Assembly: GCA_963825505.1 (NCBI GenBank)
Contig: CAWGTL010000008.1
Location: forward strand, 256,015 to 320,014
Length of the DNA stretch: 64,000 bases
Direction of reading: 5' to 3'
Origin: JBBQSN01 sp963825505
GTDB lineage: Bacteria > Actinomycetota > Actinomycetes > Actinomycetales > CAWJMD01
Shown here: positions 8,579 through 17,366 of the stretch, piece by piece
Layout: each line of letters starts with the position of its first letter
Numbering within the stretch: position 1 is the first letter of the stretch
Program-made: the position numbers and the translations under genes
Notes under the pieces: model-generated
Told to the model about the DNA's origin: nothing
Database searches by the model: none
What the model saw: only the letters and a program-made list of their open reading frames with translations

Positions 8579-8661
8579 GCTCGCCATCGGCTACCGCACG
8601 AGACCGGACGGGTGGTCGTCACCGCGCGGAGCGGCGAGATCGTCTCGCTCACAGGCCATCC

Positions 8662-8682
8662 CGGTGACCTTCGACCCTGACG
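8662..8682. promoter_or_regulatory. DosR-like box inside a 21-nt direct repeat, copy 1
   Basis: A 21-nt sequence beginning CGGTGACCTTCG is identical to 14072-14092. It contains GTGAC-CTTC-GACCC (8664-8677), two changes from the DosR core, placed exactly 85 nt before the DUF1876 start. The second copy precedes the other DUF1876 gene. Confidence 0.5.
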
Positions 8683-8762
8683 GCGCGCCCGGAGCCTGGG
8701 GCACGGTCGGTGCAGGAGACCCGTGCGACCGGCGCGGGCGACGGACGACGGAGGTGGCCGAG

Positions 8763-9029
8763 ATGGCCGAGGTGCACACCTGGACCGTGACCGTGAACGT
8801 CTTCGACCACGGGGACAGCTCCGCGGCGCACGCGGTGCTCACGACGTCGGCCGGGTCGCTCACAGGGCACGGCAGGGCGCAGCGGAACCCCCACGACGTG
8901 GCGGTCCCGGAGATCGGCGCCGAGATCGCGGCGGCGCGGGCGCTGCGCGAGCTGGCGGACCGCCTGCTCGGCGCGGCCTCGGACGACATCTCCGAGGTCC
9001 AGCACGAGCGGGTCCACCTTCGACGGTGA
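8763..9029 (+). CDS. DUF1876 (Rv2632c-like) small protein, copy 1
   Basis: 88 residues matching the DUF1876/Rv2632c-like family from end to end: MAEVHTWTV at the start, a SSAAHAVLTT strand, LTGHGRAQRNP, and the helix EIGAEIAAARALRELADRLL. The start is the ATG at 8763, with GGAGG eight bases upstream; the frame is open further left but without a site. The biochemical role is unknown; the family is small, soluble and actinobacterial. It is a paralogue of the gene at 14162, and the two share a 21-nt upstream element, so they are probably co-regulated. It lies between the P-type ATPase and the flavodoxin on the same strand. Confidence 0.85.
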   Translation: MAEVHTWTVTVNVFDHGDSSAAHAVLTTSAGSLTGHGRAQRNPHDVAVPEIGAEIAAARALRELADRLLGAASDDISEVQHERVHLRR

Positions 9030-9084
9030 GACCGGCCTCAGGACGACGACTCTGGCGGTACCGAACACGACGGATGGAGCGGTG

Positions 9085-9606
9085 ATGGGCGCGGTGGTGG
9101 TGTACGAGTCGATGTACGGCAACACCAGGGAGGTCGCGGAGGCGGTCGCCGAGGGGATCCGGCAGCTGATGCCCGCCGAGGTCCTCGAGGTCGGGAGTGC
9201 GCCGCACGCCGACGAGCTGGAGGCGGACCTGCTGGTGGTGGGCGCCCCGACGCACGGGTTCGGCCTCAGCCGCCCCGGGACGCGTCAGGAGGCGGAGAAG
9301 CGAACCGGCCACCCGGTGATCTCGCGCGAGCGCGGGGTGCGGGAGTGGCTCGAGGAGGGGTGGCGCACCACGGCGCCCGCCGCTGCCTTCGACACCCACA
9401 CGAAGAAGCCCGACCTGCCCGGGCACGCCGGCAAGGCCGTCGACAAGCGGTTGCGCAAGCTCGGCTGCCGCGTCCTGGACCGGTTCGAGTCGTTCGCGGT
9501 CCACGGGTACGAGGGGCCGGTGTGCGACGGCGAGCTGGACCGCGCCCGCGCGTGGGGCGTGCACCTGGCCTCGCTCGCGGCCGGTGGTACGCCGGTCCGC
9601 ACCTGA
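9085..9606 (+). CDS. Flavodoxin family protein
   Basis: 173 residues. The N-terminus MGAVVVYESMYGNTREVAEA carries the FMN phosphate-binding loop (S/T-x-T-G/R-N-T pattern, here SMYGNT). LVVGAPTHGFGLSRP supplies the isoalloxazine-contact loop, and a third region follows near GCRVLDRFESFAVHGYEGP. Length and fold agree with short-chain flavodoxins that carry one or two electrons at low potential. A GTG one codon earlier (9082) is possible; the ATG has GGAGC seven bases upstream. It follows DUF1876 by 55 nt. The redox partner is unknown; the sulfide and F420-like genes nearby suggest a redox-stress role, which is inference. Confidence 0.85.
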   Translation: MGAVVVYESMYGNTREVAEAVAEGIRQLMPAEVLEVGSAPHADELEADLLVVGAPTHGFGLSRPGTRQEAEKRTGHPVISRERGVREWLEEGWRTTAPAAAFDTHTKKPDLPGHAGKAVDKRLRKLGCRVLDRFESFAVHGYEGPVCDGELDRARAWGVHLASLAAGGTPVRT

Positions 9607-9683
9607 GCCCGCGGGCCCGGACGGATGACGCACGAGGTCGGATGCACCGACCACGGCGGACCGACCACGAGGAGGACGTCGCG

Positions 9684-11246
9684 ATGAGCACGCAGACCAA
9701 CCCGCGGACGTCGCGGGAGCCGTCACAGCCCCGGCCGTCCGCGGCCCCCTCCCGCTGGAGCGCAGGCCGGCGCGGTGCGCGCCTGGCTGTGGTGGTCCTG
9801 CCGCCGCTGGTCCTCGGGGCGGCCACCGGCCTGGTCTGGCCCCTCGGCGCGGTGAGCACCGGGTCAGCGCTGGCGGTCATGGTCGTCGGCCTGGTGCTGG
9901 GCCTGCTGGTGGGCCGCGGCGCCTCCTCGCGCCTGGTCTGGCTGCCGGTGGTGGCCCTGTACGGCGTGGGGGTGGAGGTGGTCCGCTGGGGCTCGGACCT
10001 GCCCACGACCGGGATGCCGAGGCTGGACTCGGTCTACGGCTGGCTGGCGCTGCTCGCCGGTCGGGGGCTGCACGTGCTGCTGCTGGTCGTCCCGCTCGCG
10101 CTCGGGGTGGCGATCGCCCGCCGTCGTGCGCTGGGGTCGCCGCCTTCGTCCGACCGGACGCGGAGCCGACGCCCGTGGGCACTGGGTGTCGCGGTGCTCG
10201 CCACCGTCCTACTCGCCGGTCTGGTCGTGCGGCCGGCCACGACGCCACCTGTGACCAGCCCCGACGGACAGCGTGTCCCGGCCTCGGTGGCGGAGCTGAG
10301 CACCGTGGTGCTCGGCGGCGACGAGCACGCGTTGATGGTGCGGGCGGCCGACCCCGACCTGCCGGTCCTGCTCTACCTCTCGGGCGGTCCCGGGCAGTCC
10401 GACCTCGCCCTCACCCGCGTGCTGTCCGAGCCGTGGGTCGACGACGTCGTCGTGGCCACCTACGACCAGCGCGGCAACGGCAAGTCCTACGAGGCTCTGC
10501 TCCCTACCGACGAGGCGACGCTCCAGCAGGCGGTCGACGACGTGATCGAGCTGACCGAGATCCTGCTCGACCGGTTCGACGAGCCGAAGCTCGTCCTGAT
10601 GGGGGAGTCGTGGGGCACGCTGCTCGGCGTCCTGGCCGTCCAGCAGCGGCCGGACCTGTTCCACGCGTGGATCGGCAGCGGGCAGATGGTCGACGTCGCG
10701 GAGACCGACCGTCGCATCCGCGAGGACCTCGTCGACCTGGCCGAGCGCACGGGCGACACCGGGCTGGCCACCACGATGGCGGAGCTGGGCGAGCCGCCGT
10801 ACCGCGACGTGCCCTGGGCGAACGCGACCGTGCTGGGTCTGTACGACCGCCTGTACGACCCCTACACCCCGTCCGCCGGCTACCGGGAGCGAGGCTCGGC
10901 ATCCGGCCTCGACCCCTTCGGGGTGCTGGGTACCGAGTACACCTTCGTCGAGAAGGCCTCTGTCCTACGGGGTCTGATCGACACGTTCACGGTGGTGTAC
11001 CCGCAGATCCAGGATCTCGACCTGCGACGCGACGTCCCCCGGCTCGAGGTCCCGGTGTTCGTCCTGGACGGCGCGGCGGAGCTGGACGGCCGGCGCGACC
11101 TCGCCCTGGAGTGGGTGGAGCAGCTGGACGCACCGTCCAAGCGGATCGTGACGTACGAGGACGCAGCGCACTCGGTGGCGTTCGAGCAGGCCGACGAGGT
11201 CGACCGGCTGCTCGTGGAGGAGGTGCTGCCGCTGGCCCGCCCCTGA
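9684..11246 (+). CDS. Membrane-anchored alpha/beta hydrolase (S33-like)
   Basis: 520 residues in two parts. Residues 30 to about 190 hold four or five hydrophobic helices. From about 220 a secreted- or cytosol-facing alpha/beta hydrolase domain begins. Its oxyanion segment YLSGGPGQSD resembles the HGGPG of proline iminopeptidases, the nucleophile elbow is MGESWGT with Ser309, and a late EDAAHSV supplies His496; the acid is likely Asp near VLDGAAELDG. The family includes aminopeptidases, lipases and esterases; the substrate cannot be told. The start ATG at 9684 follows GAGGAGG. The fusion of a membrane domain to the hydrolase is less common than the hydrolase alone. It lies in the stress island but has no DosR-like box of its own. 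Confidence 0.8.
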   Translation: MSTQTNPRTSREPSQPRPSAAPSRWSAGRRGARLAVVVLPPLVLGAATGLVWPLGAVSTGSALAVMVVGLVLGLLVGRGASSRLVWLPVVALYGVGVEVVRWGSDLPTTGMPRLDSVYGWLALLAGRGLHVLLLVVPLALGVAIARRRALGSPPSSDRTRSRRPWALGVAVLATVLLAGLVVRPATTPPVTSPDGQRVPASVAELSTVVLGGDEHALMVRAADPDLPVLLYLSGGPGQSDLALTRVLSEPWVDDVVVATYDQRGNGKSYEALLPTDEATLQQAVDDVIELTEILLDRFDEPKLVLMGESWGTLLGVLAVQQRPDLFHAWIGSGQMVDVAETDRRIREDLVDLAERTGDTGLATTMAELGEPPYRDVPWANATVLGLYDRLYDPYTPSAGYRERGSASGLDPFGVLGTEYTFVEKASVLRGLIDTFTVVYPQIQDLDLRRDVPRLEVPVFVLDGAAELDGRRDLALEWVEQLDAPSKRIVTYEDAAHSVAFEQADEVDRLLVEEVLPLARP

Positions 11247-11265
11247 GCCGGAGGACCCGCACGCA

Positions 11266-11279
11266 GGGACCTTGGACCT
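11266..11279. promoter_or_regulatory. DosR-like box, GGGAC-CTTG-GACCT
   Basis: Eight of ten core positions match. It lies exactly 85 nt before the CBS-BON start codon, the same distance as the boxes at 8664 and 18300. Confidence 0.5.
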
Positions 11280-11364
11280 CTGGGCAGCAACGGGTCTCAC
11301 GACGAGAGTGGTGGCAGGACGAGACCGGCGACCGGATCGCACGGTCGGGTGAGAGGAGTCGGAG

Positions 11365-11982
11365 ATGCTGGTCCACGAGGTCATGACGATGGGTCCGGTG
11401 ACCCTGCGCGCCGACGACACGGTGCGCTACGCCGCGCGGCTGCTCGTGCGGCGCGACATCTCCTCCGCACCCGTCGTGGACGACACGGAGCACGTCATCG
11501 GGATGGTCAGCGAGGCCGACCTGCTCGTCGCGTGCACGCAGGCCGACCCGCGCGCGAGCCTGCGCGCCGAGGAGGACGACCTCGGGTCCGACCTGCCGGT
11601 CCTCACCGTCGCCGAGGTGATGTCGACCCGCGTCCTCACCCTGCGCCCGACCGACGACGTCGACGACGCGGCGCGGCTGCTGGCCGACAACGGCATCAAG
11701 GCCGCTCCGGTCGTGGTGGCCCACCACCCGGTGGGCATCGTGGCCAGGCGCGACCTGCTGCGGGCGATCGCGCGACCGGACGCCGACGTCCGCCGCGACG
11801 TGGTCGCCGTCCTCGCCGACCTCGACCTCGACGGCCGGGTCGACGTGACCGTCGCCGACGGGGTCGTCCACCTCAGCAGCCCGCTCCCCGAGGCGCAGCA
11901 GCACGTCGCCGAGGTCCTGGCGCGCACCGTCAGCGGCGTCGTCCGGGTACAGGGGCCCGACGTCGTCAGCCTCGACCGCTGA
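11365..11982 (+). CDS. CBS-CBS-BON domain protein
   Basis: 205 residues: a CBS domain at about 7-60 (VMTMGPVTLRADDTV ... SAPVVDD), a second at about 80-130 (VMSTRVLTLRPTDDV ... KAAPVVV) and a C-terminal BON domain at about 138-200. CBS pairs bind adenylates and sense energy state; BON domains bind phospholipid or associate with membranes. The protein resembles Hrp1 (hypoxic response protein 1) in its CBS part, but Hrp1 has no BON domain. Start ATG 11365 with AGGAGTCGGAG upstream. A DosR-like box lies upstream. No enzymatic site is present, so a ligand-sensing regulator of another protein is most likely. Confidence 0.85.
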   Translation: MLVHEVMTMGPVTLRADDTVRYAARLLVRRDISSAPVVDDTEHVIGMVSEADLLVACTQADPRASLRAEEDDLGSDLPVLTVAEVMSTRVLTLRPTDDVDDAARLLADNGIKAAPVVVAHHPVGIVARRDLLRAIARPDADVRRDVVAVLADLDLDGRVDVTVADGVVHLSSPLPEAQQHVAEVLARTVSGVVRVQGPDVVSLDR

Positions 11983-12055
11983 GGGTGTCCGTCGCCCACA
12001 CGGCTCCCAGTCCGAGAGATCCGCCATCAGAAGTGTTGTCGCACAGGAGGTCATC

Positions 12056-13096
12056 ATGAAGGCAGTCGTGTACCACGGTCCCGGTCGGATGGGTTTCGAG
12101 GAGGTCGCCGATCCGGTGCTCCAGGCCGAGACCGACGCGCTGGTCCGCGTCGACGCCGTCACCATCTGCGGCACCGACCTGCACATCCTGCACGGCGACG
12201 TGCCCGCGGTCACCGACGGCCGCATCCTGGGCCACGAGGCCGTCGGCACCGTCGTCGAGGTCGGCGCCGGAGTTCGCACGCTGAAGCCGGGGGACCGGGT
12301 GCTGGTCTCCTGCATCACCTCCTGCGGTTCGTGCCGGTTCTGCCGCGAGGGCCGCTACGGCCAGTGCCTCGGTGGCGGCGGCTGGATCCTCGGCCACCTG
12401 GTCGACGGCACCCAGGCCGAGACCGTCCGGGTCCCGTTCGCCGACAACTCGACCCACCGCGTACCGGACGGGCTGAGCGACGAGGACGTGCTGATGCTCG
12501 CCGACATCCTGCCGACGGGGTACGAGGTCGGGGTGCTGAACGGCAAGGTCGGTCCCGGCGACGTCGTCGCCGTGGTGGGCTCCGGCCCGATCGGCCTGTC
12601 CTCGATCATGGGCTCGCGCCTGTTCAGCCCGGCGCACGTCGTCGCGATCGACACCGCCGACAGCCGGCTCGAGGCCGCGAAGGCGTTCGGTGCCGACGTC
12701 ACGGTCAACCCCACCCGCGAGGACGCGCTCGAGGTGGTGCGCTCGCTGACCGGCGGGCTCGGTGCCGACGTCGCCATGGAGGCCGTCGGCATCCCCGAGA
12801 CCTTCGAGAGCTGCACGCGGCTGATCCGCCCCGGCGGGCGCGTCGCCAACATCGGCGTGCACGGCGCGTCGGCGACGCTGCACCTGGAGGACCTCTGGAT
12901 CCGTGACGTCACGATCACCACGGGCCTGGTGGACACCTTCTCGACACCACGCCTGATGCAGCTGCTGCAGAGCGGACAGCTCGACGCCGGACGCTTCGTC
13001 ACCCACCGGTTCGCCTTCGAGGAGTTCGAGGAGGCCTACCGGGTGTTCGGCGGTGCCGCCACGAGCAACGCCCTGAAGGTGGTCCTGACGCGATGA
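12056..13096 (+). CDS. Zinc-dependent alcohol dehydrogenase (MDR)
   Basis: 346 residues of the medium-chain dehydrogenase family. Catalytic zinc ligands are in ICGTDLH and GHEAVG; the structural zinc lobe is the four-cysteine run CGSCRFCREGRYGQC. The cofactor-binding motif is VVGSGPIGLSS near residue 175, and the following AIDTADSRLEAA has Asp after the second strand, favouring NAD over NADP. It starts at 12056 with AGGAGG eight bases before. Its stop overlaps the next USP start (ATGA), so the two form an operon. Members close to this act on short alcohols or aldehydes; a role regenerating NAD during hypoxia is plausible but unproven. Confidence 0.88.
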   Translation: MKAVVYHGPGRMGFEEVADPVLQAETDALVRVDAVTICGTDLHILHGDVPAVTDGRILGHEAVGTVVEVGAGVRTLKPGDRVLVSCITSCGSCRFCREGRYGQCLGGGGWILGHLVDGTQAETVRVPFADNSTHRVPDGLSDEDVLMLADILPTGYEVGVLNGKVGPGDVVAVVGSGPIGLSSIMGSRLFSPAHVVAIDTADSRLEAAKAFGADVTVNPTREDALEVVRSLTGGLGADVAMEAVGIPETFESCTRLIRPGGRVANIGVHGASATLHLEDLWIRDVTITTGLVDTFSTPRLMQLLQSGQLDAGRFVTHRFAFEEFEEAYRVFGGAATSNALKVVLTR

Positions 13097-14037
13097 GCCC
13101 GGACCGGAGGCCGGGCGCCGTTCACGGCGACGCACCCGTCCCCTGGCGGGTGGTCGTCGGGACCGACGGGTCGCCGGCGTCGCTGTCGGCGGTGCGGCTG
13201 GCGGCCGACGAGGCGTGGAGCCGCGCGATGCCGCTCCACGTCGTCGTCGTCGCCGTGGCGGTGGGCGCCGACGTGCTGGACCTGAGTGCGGTCGTGAGGC
13301 ACCGGCACGACGCCGTGCGCGACGCACGGGCCGCCGTGGACGCCGCCATCGCCGTCGCGCGGGCGCGCCGTCCCGGCGTCAACGTGACGGGCGCCGCCCT
13401 GCCGGCGGCTGACGACGTCGCTGCGGACCAGACGACGCGCACCCGCGACGAGCTCACGGGGTGCGCCCTGCTCGTGGTCGGCCCTCGCGGCCGTCGCGGA
13501 ATGCCGGCGTTCGGCCTGGGGACCACCAGCGCCCTGCTGGTCCGGGCGTCCACCTGTCCGGTGATGGTGGCGGCCGCGGTGCACGAGCCCGCGTCGCCTC
13601 CACCCGGCTCGGGGTCCGAGTCGGGAACCGCACCCGTCGTCGCGTGCGTCGACCTGAACCGACCGCTCCCGGTGCTGGTCGCCGCGGCGCAGGAGGCGGC
13701 GGCGAGGTCGGCGCGCCTGGTGGTGCTGCACGTCGCCGACGAGCTCGAGGACGTGGACGGCGTCCGAAATCGTCTCCTCGAGCTGGCCCGTTCCGTGGCG
13801 CCGGAGGGTGTGGAGGTCAAGGTCGTGGCCGGACCGGTCGTGCCGCGCCTGCTCGAAGCAGCGCTCAGTGCAACGGTTCTCGTGGTGGGTAGTCGAGGCA
13901 CCCTGGCGCTGGCGGGCCTGGCGCTGGGCTCGGTGAGCCACGAGGTGCTGCGAGCAGTTCAGGTGCCCGTCCTCGTCGCACGAGCGATCCCGGACCAGGC
14001 ACCGGTCCGCACGCGCGAGCGCGCCGGCGCAGGGTGA
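13093..14037 (+). CDS. Tandem universal stress protein
   Basis: 314 residues with two UspA domains. The first begins VVVGTDGSPASLSAV and has VVGPRGRRGMPAFGLGTTS as its ATP loop; the second is degenerate at the start (VACVDLNRPLPV lacks DGS) but keeps VVGSRGTLALAGLALGSVS. Start overlaps the alcohol dehydrogenase stop by four bases, so the pair is co-translated. The domain order and degenerate second half distinguish it from the USPs at 2864 and 18399. The acidic/basic linker SPPPGSGSESGT separates the domains. Function is inferred only from the family: nucleotide-binding stress protein. Confidence 0.85.
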   Translation: MSPDRRPGAVHGDAPVPWRVVVGTDGSPASLSAVRLAADEAWSRAMPLHVVVVAVAVGADVLDLSAVVRHRHDAVRDARAAVDAAIAVARARRPGVNVTGAALPAADDVAADQTTRTRDELTGCALLVVGPRGRRGMPAFGLGTTSALLVRASTCPVMVAAAVHEPASPPPGSGSESGTAPVVACVDLNRPLPVLVAAAQEAAARSARLVVLHVADELEDVDGVRNRLLELARSVAPEGVEVKVVAGPVVPRLLEAALSATVLVVGSRGTLALAGLALGSVSHEVLRAVQVPVLVARAIPDQAPVRTRERAGAG

Positions 14038-14071
14038 GGCAGGAGAGGACGTCTCGACCCGGATCATGTCG

Positions 14072-14092
14072 CGGTGACCTTCGACCCTGACG
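14072..14092. promoter_or_regulatory. DosR-like box inside a 21-nt direct repeat, copy 2
   Basis: Identical over 21 nt to 8662-8682 and likewise placed before a DUF1876 gene, here with 74 nt between the box (14074-14087) and the start at 14162. Flanking sequence outside the 21 nt is not conserved, so this looks like a kept control site and not a recent duplication of the whole locus. Confidence 0.5.
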
Positions 14093-14161
14093 CCTCGTCT
14101 GCCCGCGGAGCACGATGGTGCCCGGGGTGCACGAGCACCTCCCGGACCTGAGGAGGTCGTG

Positions 14162-14443
14162 GTGGCCGAGGTGCACACGCGGAAGGTGACGCTCTACCTG
14201 TTCCGCCACGACGACGACAGCGCGGCAGCACACGCCGTGCTGAGCACCCGCGCGGGAACGCTGACCGGACGAGGCCGCGCGCGGCGCGCACCGGCCGGCG
14301 GCAGGGCGCCTGACGCCGGACAGGACGTCGCGGCGGCGCGCGCACTGCGTGACCTCGCCGATCAGCTGCTCGGTCCGACGGACGAGGACGTGGACGACGT
14401 ACGGGACGAGCGCGGTCCGCGCCCGGCGACCCCGACCCACTGA
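14162..14443 (+). CDS. DUF1876 (Rv2632c-like) small protein, copy 2
   Basis: 93 residues, paralogue of the gene at 8763: it begins VAEVHTRKV, continues DSAAAHAVLSTRAG, LTGRGRARR and the helix DVAAARALRDLADQLLG. The GTG at 14162 is preferred over the GTG one codon earlier because AGGAGG then lies five bases upstream and the protein starts like its paralogue. The middle is more diverged, with a Gly/Pro-rich insertion replacing the usual RNPxDxxVPEIG, and the tail is longer and basic. It is convergent with ppdK, 37 nt apart. Role unknown. Confidence 0.75.
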   Translation: MAEVHTRKVTLYLFRHDDDSAAAHAVLSTRAGTLTGRGRARRAPAGGRAPDAGQDVAAARALRDLADQLLGPTDEDVDDVRDERGPRPATPTH

Positions 14444-14480
14444 CGAACGGCCGGTAGGTCCCGCGTGCCGGCGCCGACGA

Positions 14481-17240
14481 TCAGGACGGCGCCACGGCGA
14501 CCACCGTCGCGCGGCCGACCTCGAGCCGCGCCACCGGCACCCGCCACGGTGAGCAGGAGACGTAGTCGACCCCGAGCGCGACCAGGTACCGGACCGACTC
14601 GGGATCCCCACCGTGCTCGCCGCACACGCCGAGACCGAGGTCCGCGCGGGCCGCGCGTCCCGCCCGCACCGCGATCTCCACCAGCCGGCCGACGCCGTCG
14701 ACGTCGAGGTGGACGAACGGGTCGGACGGCAGCAGCCCCGCGAGCCGGTACGCGGGCAGGAAGGCGGCCTCGGCGTCGTCGCGCGACATCCCCCAGGTGG
14801 TCTGGGTGAGGTCGTTGGTGCCGAAGGAGAAGAACGAGCACTCCGTCGCCAGCACACCCGCGGTGAGGGCCGCGCGCGGCAGCTCGATCATCGTCCCGAG
14901 GGGGAGGGGCGGAGCGGGGACGCCCCGGGCGTCTGCCCGCGAGCCGACCTCCGCCTCGACCATCCCGCGGACCAGGCGCAGCTCGGCGACGTCGGCCACG
15001 AGCGGCACCAGCAGCTCCGCGTGCGGGTCGCCACCCTCGGCGCGCAGGTCGAGCACGGCGTCGACCAGGGCGCGGACCTGCGCCCGCACCACCTCCGGCA
15101 CCACCGCCGCGAGCCGGACGCCGCGCAGGCCGAGCATGGGGTCGCTCTCGTGCCAGCGACGGACCGCGGCGAGCCGGTCGGTCATGTCGTCGGTGAGCGT
15201 GCCCTGGCGCCTGGCCGTCTCGAGCTCGACGGTCAGGGTGGTGAGATCGGGCAGGAACTCGTGCAGCGGGGGATCGAGCAGCCGCACCACCACGGGGAGC
15301 CCCTCGGCGGCCCGCAGCAGGGCGGTGAGGTCCTCGCGGTGCAGCCGCTCCAGGTCGGCCAGACCCGTTGCGCGGTCGCCCATGACGATCTCCTCGACCA
15401 CCTGACGGCGCTCGCCCAGCATCATGTGCTCGGTGCGGGCCAGACCCACACCGACGGCCCCGAGCCGCCGGGCGAGATCCAGGTCGCTCGCGGTGTCGGC
15501 GTTGGCGCGCACGGCCACGCGGGCGCGCGCGTCCGCGTGCCGCAGCAGGGTCTTGACAGCGGCGGCCACGGGGTCGTCGGTCGGGGTGTCGGGGCCGGTC
15601 TCGAGCGCGTCGACGACCGGGCTGGGCAGCACGGGCAGCGCTCCGAGCGCGACCAGGCCGGTCGTGCCGTCGACCGAGACCACCTCGCCCTCGCGGACCA
15701 CGACGCCGTCGAGCGCGGTCACGGTGCGCGCGTCCAGGTCGATGGTCAGGTCCGACGCGCCGGCGACGCAGGTGCGCCCGAGCCCGCGGGCGACGACCGC
15801 CGCGTGCGAGGTCATGCCCCCGCGGGCGGTGACCACGCCGAGCGAGGCCAGCAGCCCCGGCAGGTCGTCCGGGCTGGTCTCCGGCCGGACGAGCACCACG
15901 TCCGCGCCGTCCGCCGCGCGGGCGACCGCGGTCGCCGAGTCCAGTGCCACCTCGCCCACGGCCGCGCCGGGGGCGGCCGCGAGGCCGCGAGCCAGGACGG
16001 TCACGTCGCCACCCAGGTCCAGCTCGGGGTGCAGGAGGTGCTCGAGCAGGTGGCCGTCGACGCGCCGGAGCGCTTCGTCGGCGTCGATGATCCCCTCGGC
16101 TGCCAGGTCGGCGGCGATGCGGAACGCCGCGGCCGGGGTGCGCTTGCCGATGCGCGTCTGCAGCATCCACAGCCGGCCGTCCTCGACCGTGAACTCGGTG
16201 TCGCACACGTCTCGGTAGTGCCGCTCGAGCACGTCCAGGTGACGCAGCAGCTCGGCGTGCGCGGCGGGCTGGAGCTCGGCGAAGGCCGACAGCGGGAGCG
16301 GGTCGCGCACGCCGGAGACGACGTCCTCGCCCTGGGCGTCCGCCAGGTACTCGCCCCACGCGCCGGGCGCCCCGGTGGCCGGGTCGCGGGTGAAGCAGAC
16401 CCCGCTGCCGGAGCGGTCCCCGGAGTTGCCGAAGACCATCGCCACCACGTTGACGGCGGTCCCGAGGTCGTCGGCGATGCCCTCCTGCGCTCGGTAGGCG
16501 CGGGCGCGGGGGGAGTTCCAGGAGTCCAGCACGGCCAGGACGGCCCGGCGCAGCTGCTCCTCGGGCTCCTGCGGCAGGTCCTCACCTGCGTGCTCGAGCA
16601 GCAGCGCCCGGAACCGGGCGACCACCACCCGAAGCGCCTCGGCTGGGAGCGCGCTGTCGTCGGTGACGCCCAGCGCGGTGCGCTGCTCGAGCAGCACCTG
16701 CTCGAAAGACTCGCCGGGCACGTCGAGCACGGTCCGCCCGTACATCTGCACGAGCCGCCGGTAGCAGTCCCAGGCGAACCGCTCGCCGGCCCGCCGGGCG
16801 AGGCCGTCGACCGTCGCGTCGGTGAGGCCGACGTCCAGGACGGTCTCCATCATCCCGGGCATCGACCGCTTCGCACCGGAGCGCACGGCGACCAGGAGCG
16901 GGTCGATCGGGTCGCCGAAGCGGCGGCCGGCGACGCGCTCGACCATCCGCAGGTGGTCGATCACCTCCGCCATCAACCCCTCGGGCGGTGCACCGGTGGT
17001 GAGCACGTGCCGACAGGCGTCGGTCGTGACCGTGAAGCCCGGAGGGACGGGCAGCCCGATCCGGGTCATCTCCGCCAGACCGGCGCCCTTGCCGCCGAGC
17101 AGGTCGGACTGGCCCATGTCCCCGTCGGCGAAGTCGCGCACCCACCGCCGGGCGCCGGGCGCCGGTGTCCCGGGGGGCGCCGCAGGCACGGACGGGGTCG
17201 CGTCGGACGCGCTGCGGGCGGACGGGACGGTGCTGGTCAT
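14481..17240 (-). CDS. ppdK: Pyruvate, phosphate dikinase
   Basis: 919 residues, slightly longer than the usual 870-900 because of a Pro/Ala-rich N-terminal extension of about 30. It interconverts pyruvate + ATP + Pi and PEP + AMP + PPi. The ATP-grasp domain starts at GGKGAGLAEM and contains AVRSGAKRSMPGMM. The swivelling domain has the phospho-histidine in ARGGMTSHAAVVARG. The C-terminal PEP barrel ends with GTNDLTQTTWG and GVCGEHGGDPESV, where the cysteine is the conserved acid/base. All key residues are present. It stands alone between convergent DUF1876 and a USP-like gene. PPDK allows PPi-linked glycolysis or gluconeogenic PEP formation, which suits low-energy conditions; the regulation is not visible. 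Confidence 0.93.
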   Translation of the reverse strand: MTSTVPSARSASDATPSVPAAPPGTPAPGARRWVRDFADGDMGQSDLLGGKGAGLAEMTRIGLPVPPGFTVTTDACRHVLTTGAPPEGLMAEVIDHLRMVERVAGRRFGDPIDPLLVAVRSGAKRSMPGMMETVLDVGLTDATVDGLARRAGERFAWDCYRRLVQMYGRTVLDVPGESFEQVLLEQRTALGVTDDSALPAEALRVVVARFRALLLEHAGEDLPQEPEEQLRRAVLAVLDSWNSPRARAYRAQEGIADDLGTAVNVVAMVFGNSGDRSGSGVCFTRDPATGAPGAWGEYLADAQGEDVVSGVRDPLPLSAFAELQPAAHAELLRHLDVLERHYRDVCDTEFTVEDGRLWMLQTRIGKRTPAAAFRIAADLAAEGIIDADEALRRVDGHLLEHLLHPELDLGGDVTVLARGLAAAPGAAVGEVALDSATAVARAADGADVVLVRPETSPDDLPGLLASLGVVTARGGMTSHAAVVARGLGRTCVAGASDLTIDLDARTVTALDGVVVREGEVVSVDGTTGLVALGALPVLPSPVVDALETGPDTPTDDPVAAAVKTLLRHADARARVAVRANADTASDLDLARRLGAVGVGLARTEHMMLGERRQVVEEIVMGDRATGLADLERLHREDLTALLRAAEGLPVVVRLLDPPLHEFLPDLTTLTVELETARRQGTLTDDMTDRLAAVRRWHESDPMLGLRGVRLAAVVPEVVRAQVRALVDAVLDLRAEGGDPHAELLVPLVADVAELRLVRGMVEAEVGSRADARGVPAPPLPLGTMIELPRAALTAGVLATECSFFSFGTNDLTQTTWGMSRDDAEAAFLPAYRLAGLLPSDPFVHLDVDGVGRLVEIAVRAGRAARADLGLGVCGEHGGDPESVRYLVALGVDYVSCSPWRVPVARLEVGRATVVAVAPS

Positions 17241-17366
17241 GACGACTCGCTCTCGGTGCGATGGGGTGGTCGGCGGTGGTGCAGGGACTCGTGGGCGGCG
17301 TCGACGAGCACGACGGGGACGGCCGTGGCCAGGGCGTCACGCCACCCGACGACCGTGCCGCCCTGG

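Noticed and set aside
4661..8587. A single 1308-codon open frame on the minus strand covering sqr and the opposite strand of the cation ATPase
   Set aside because: Only the sqr part (4661-5932) has family motifs and a strong ribosome binding site. The rest is the shadow of the ATPase in GC-rich DNA.
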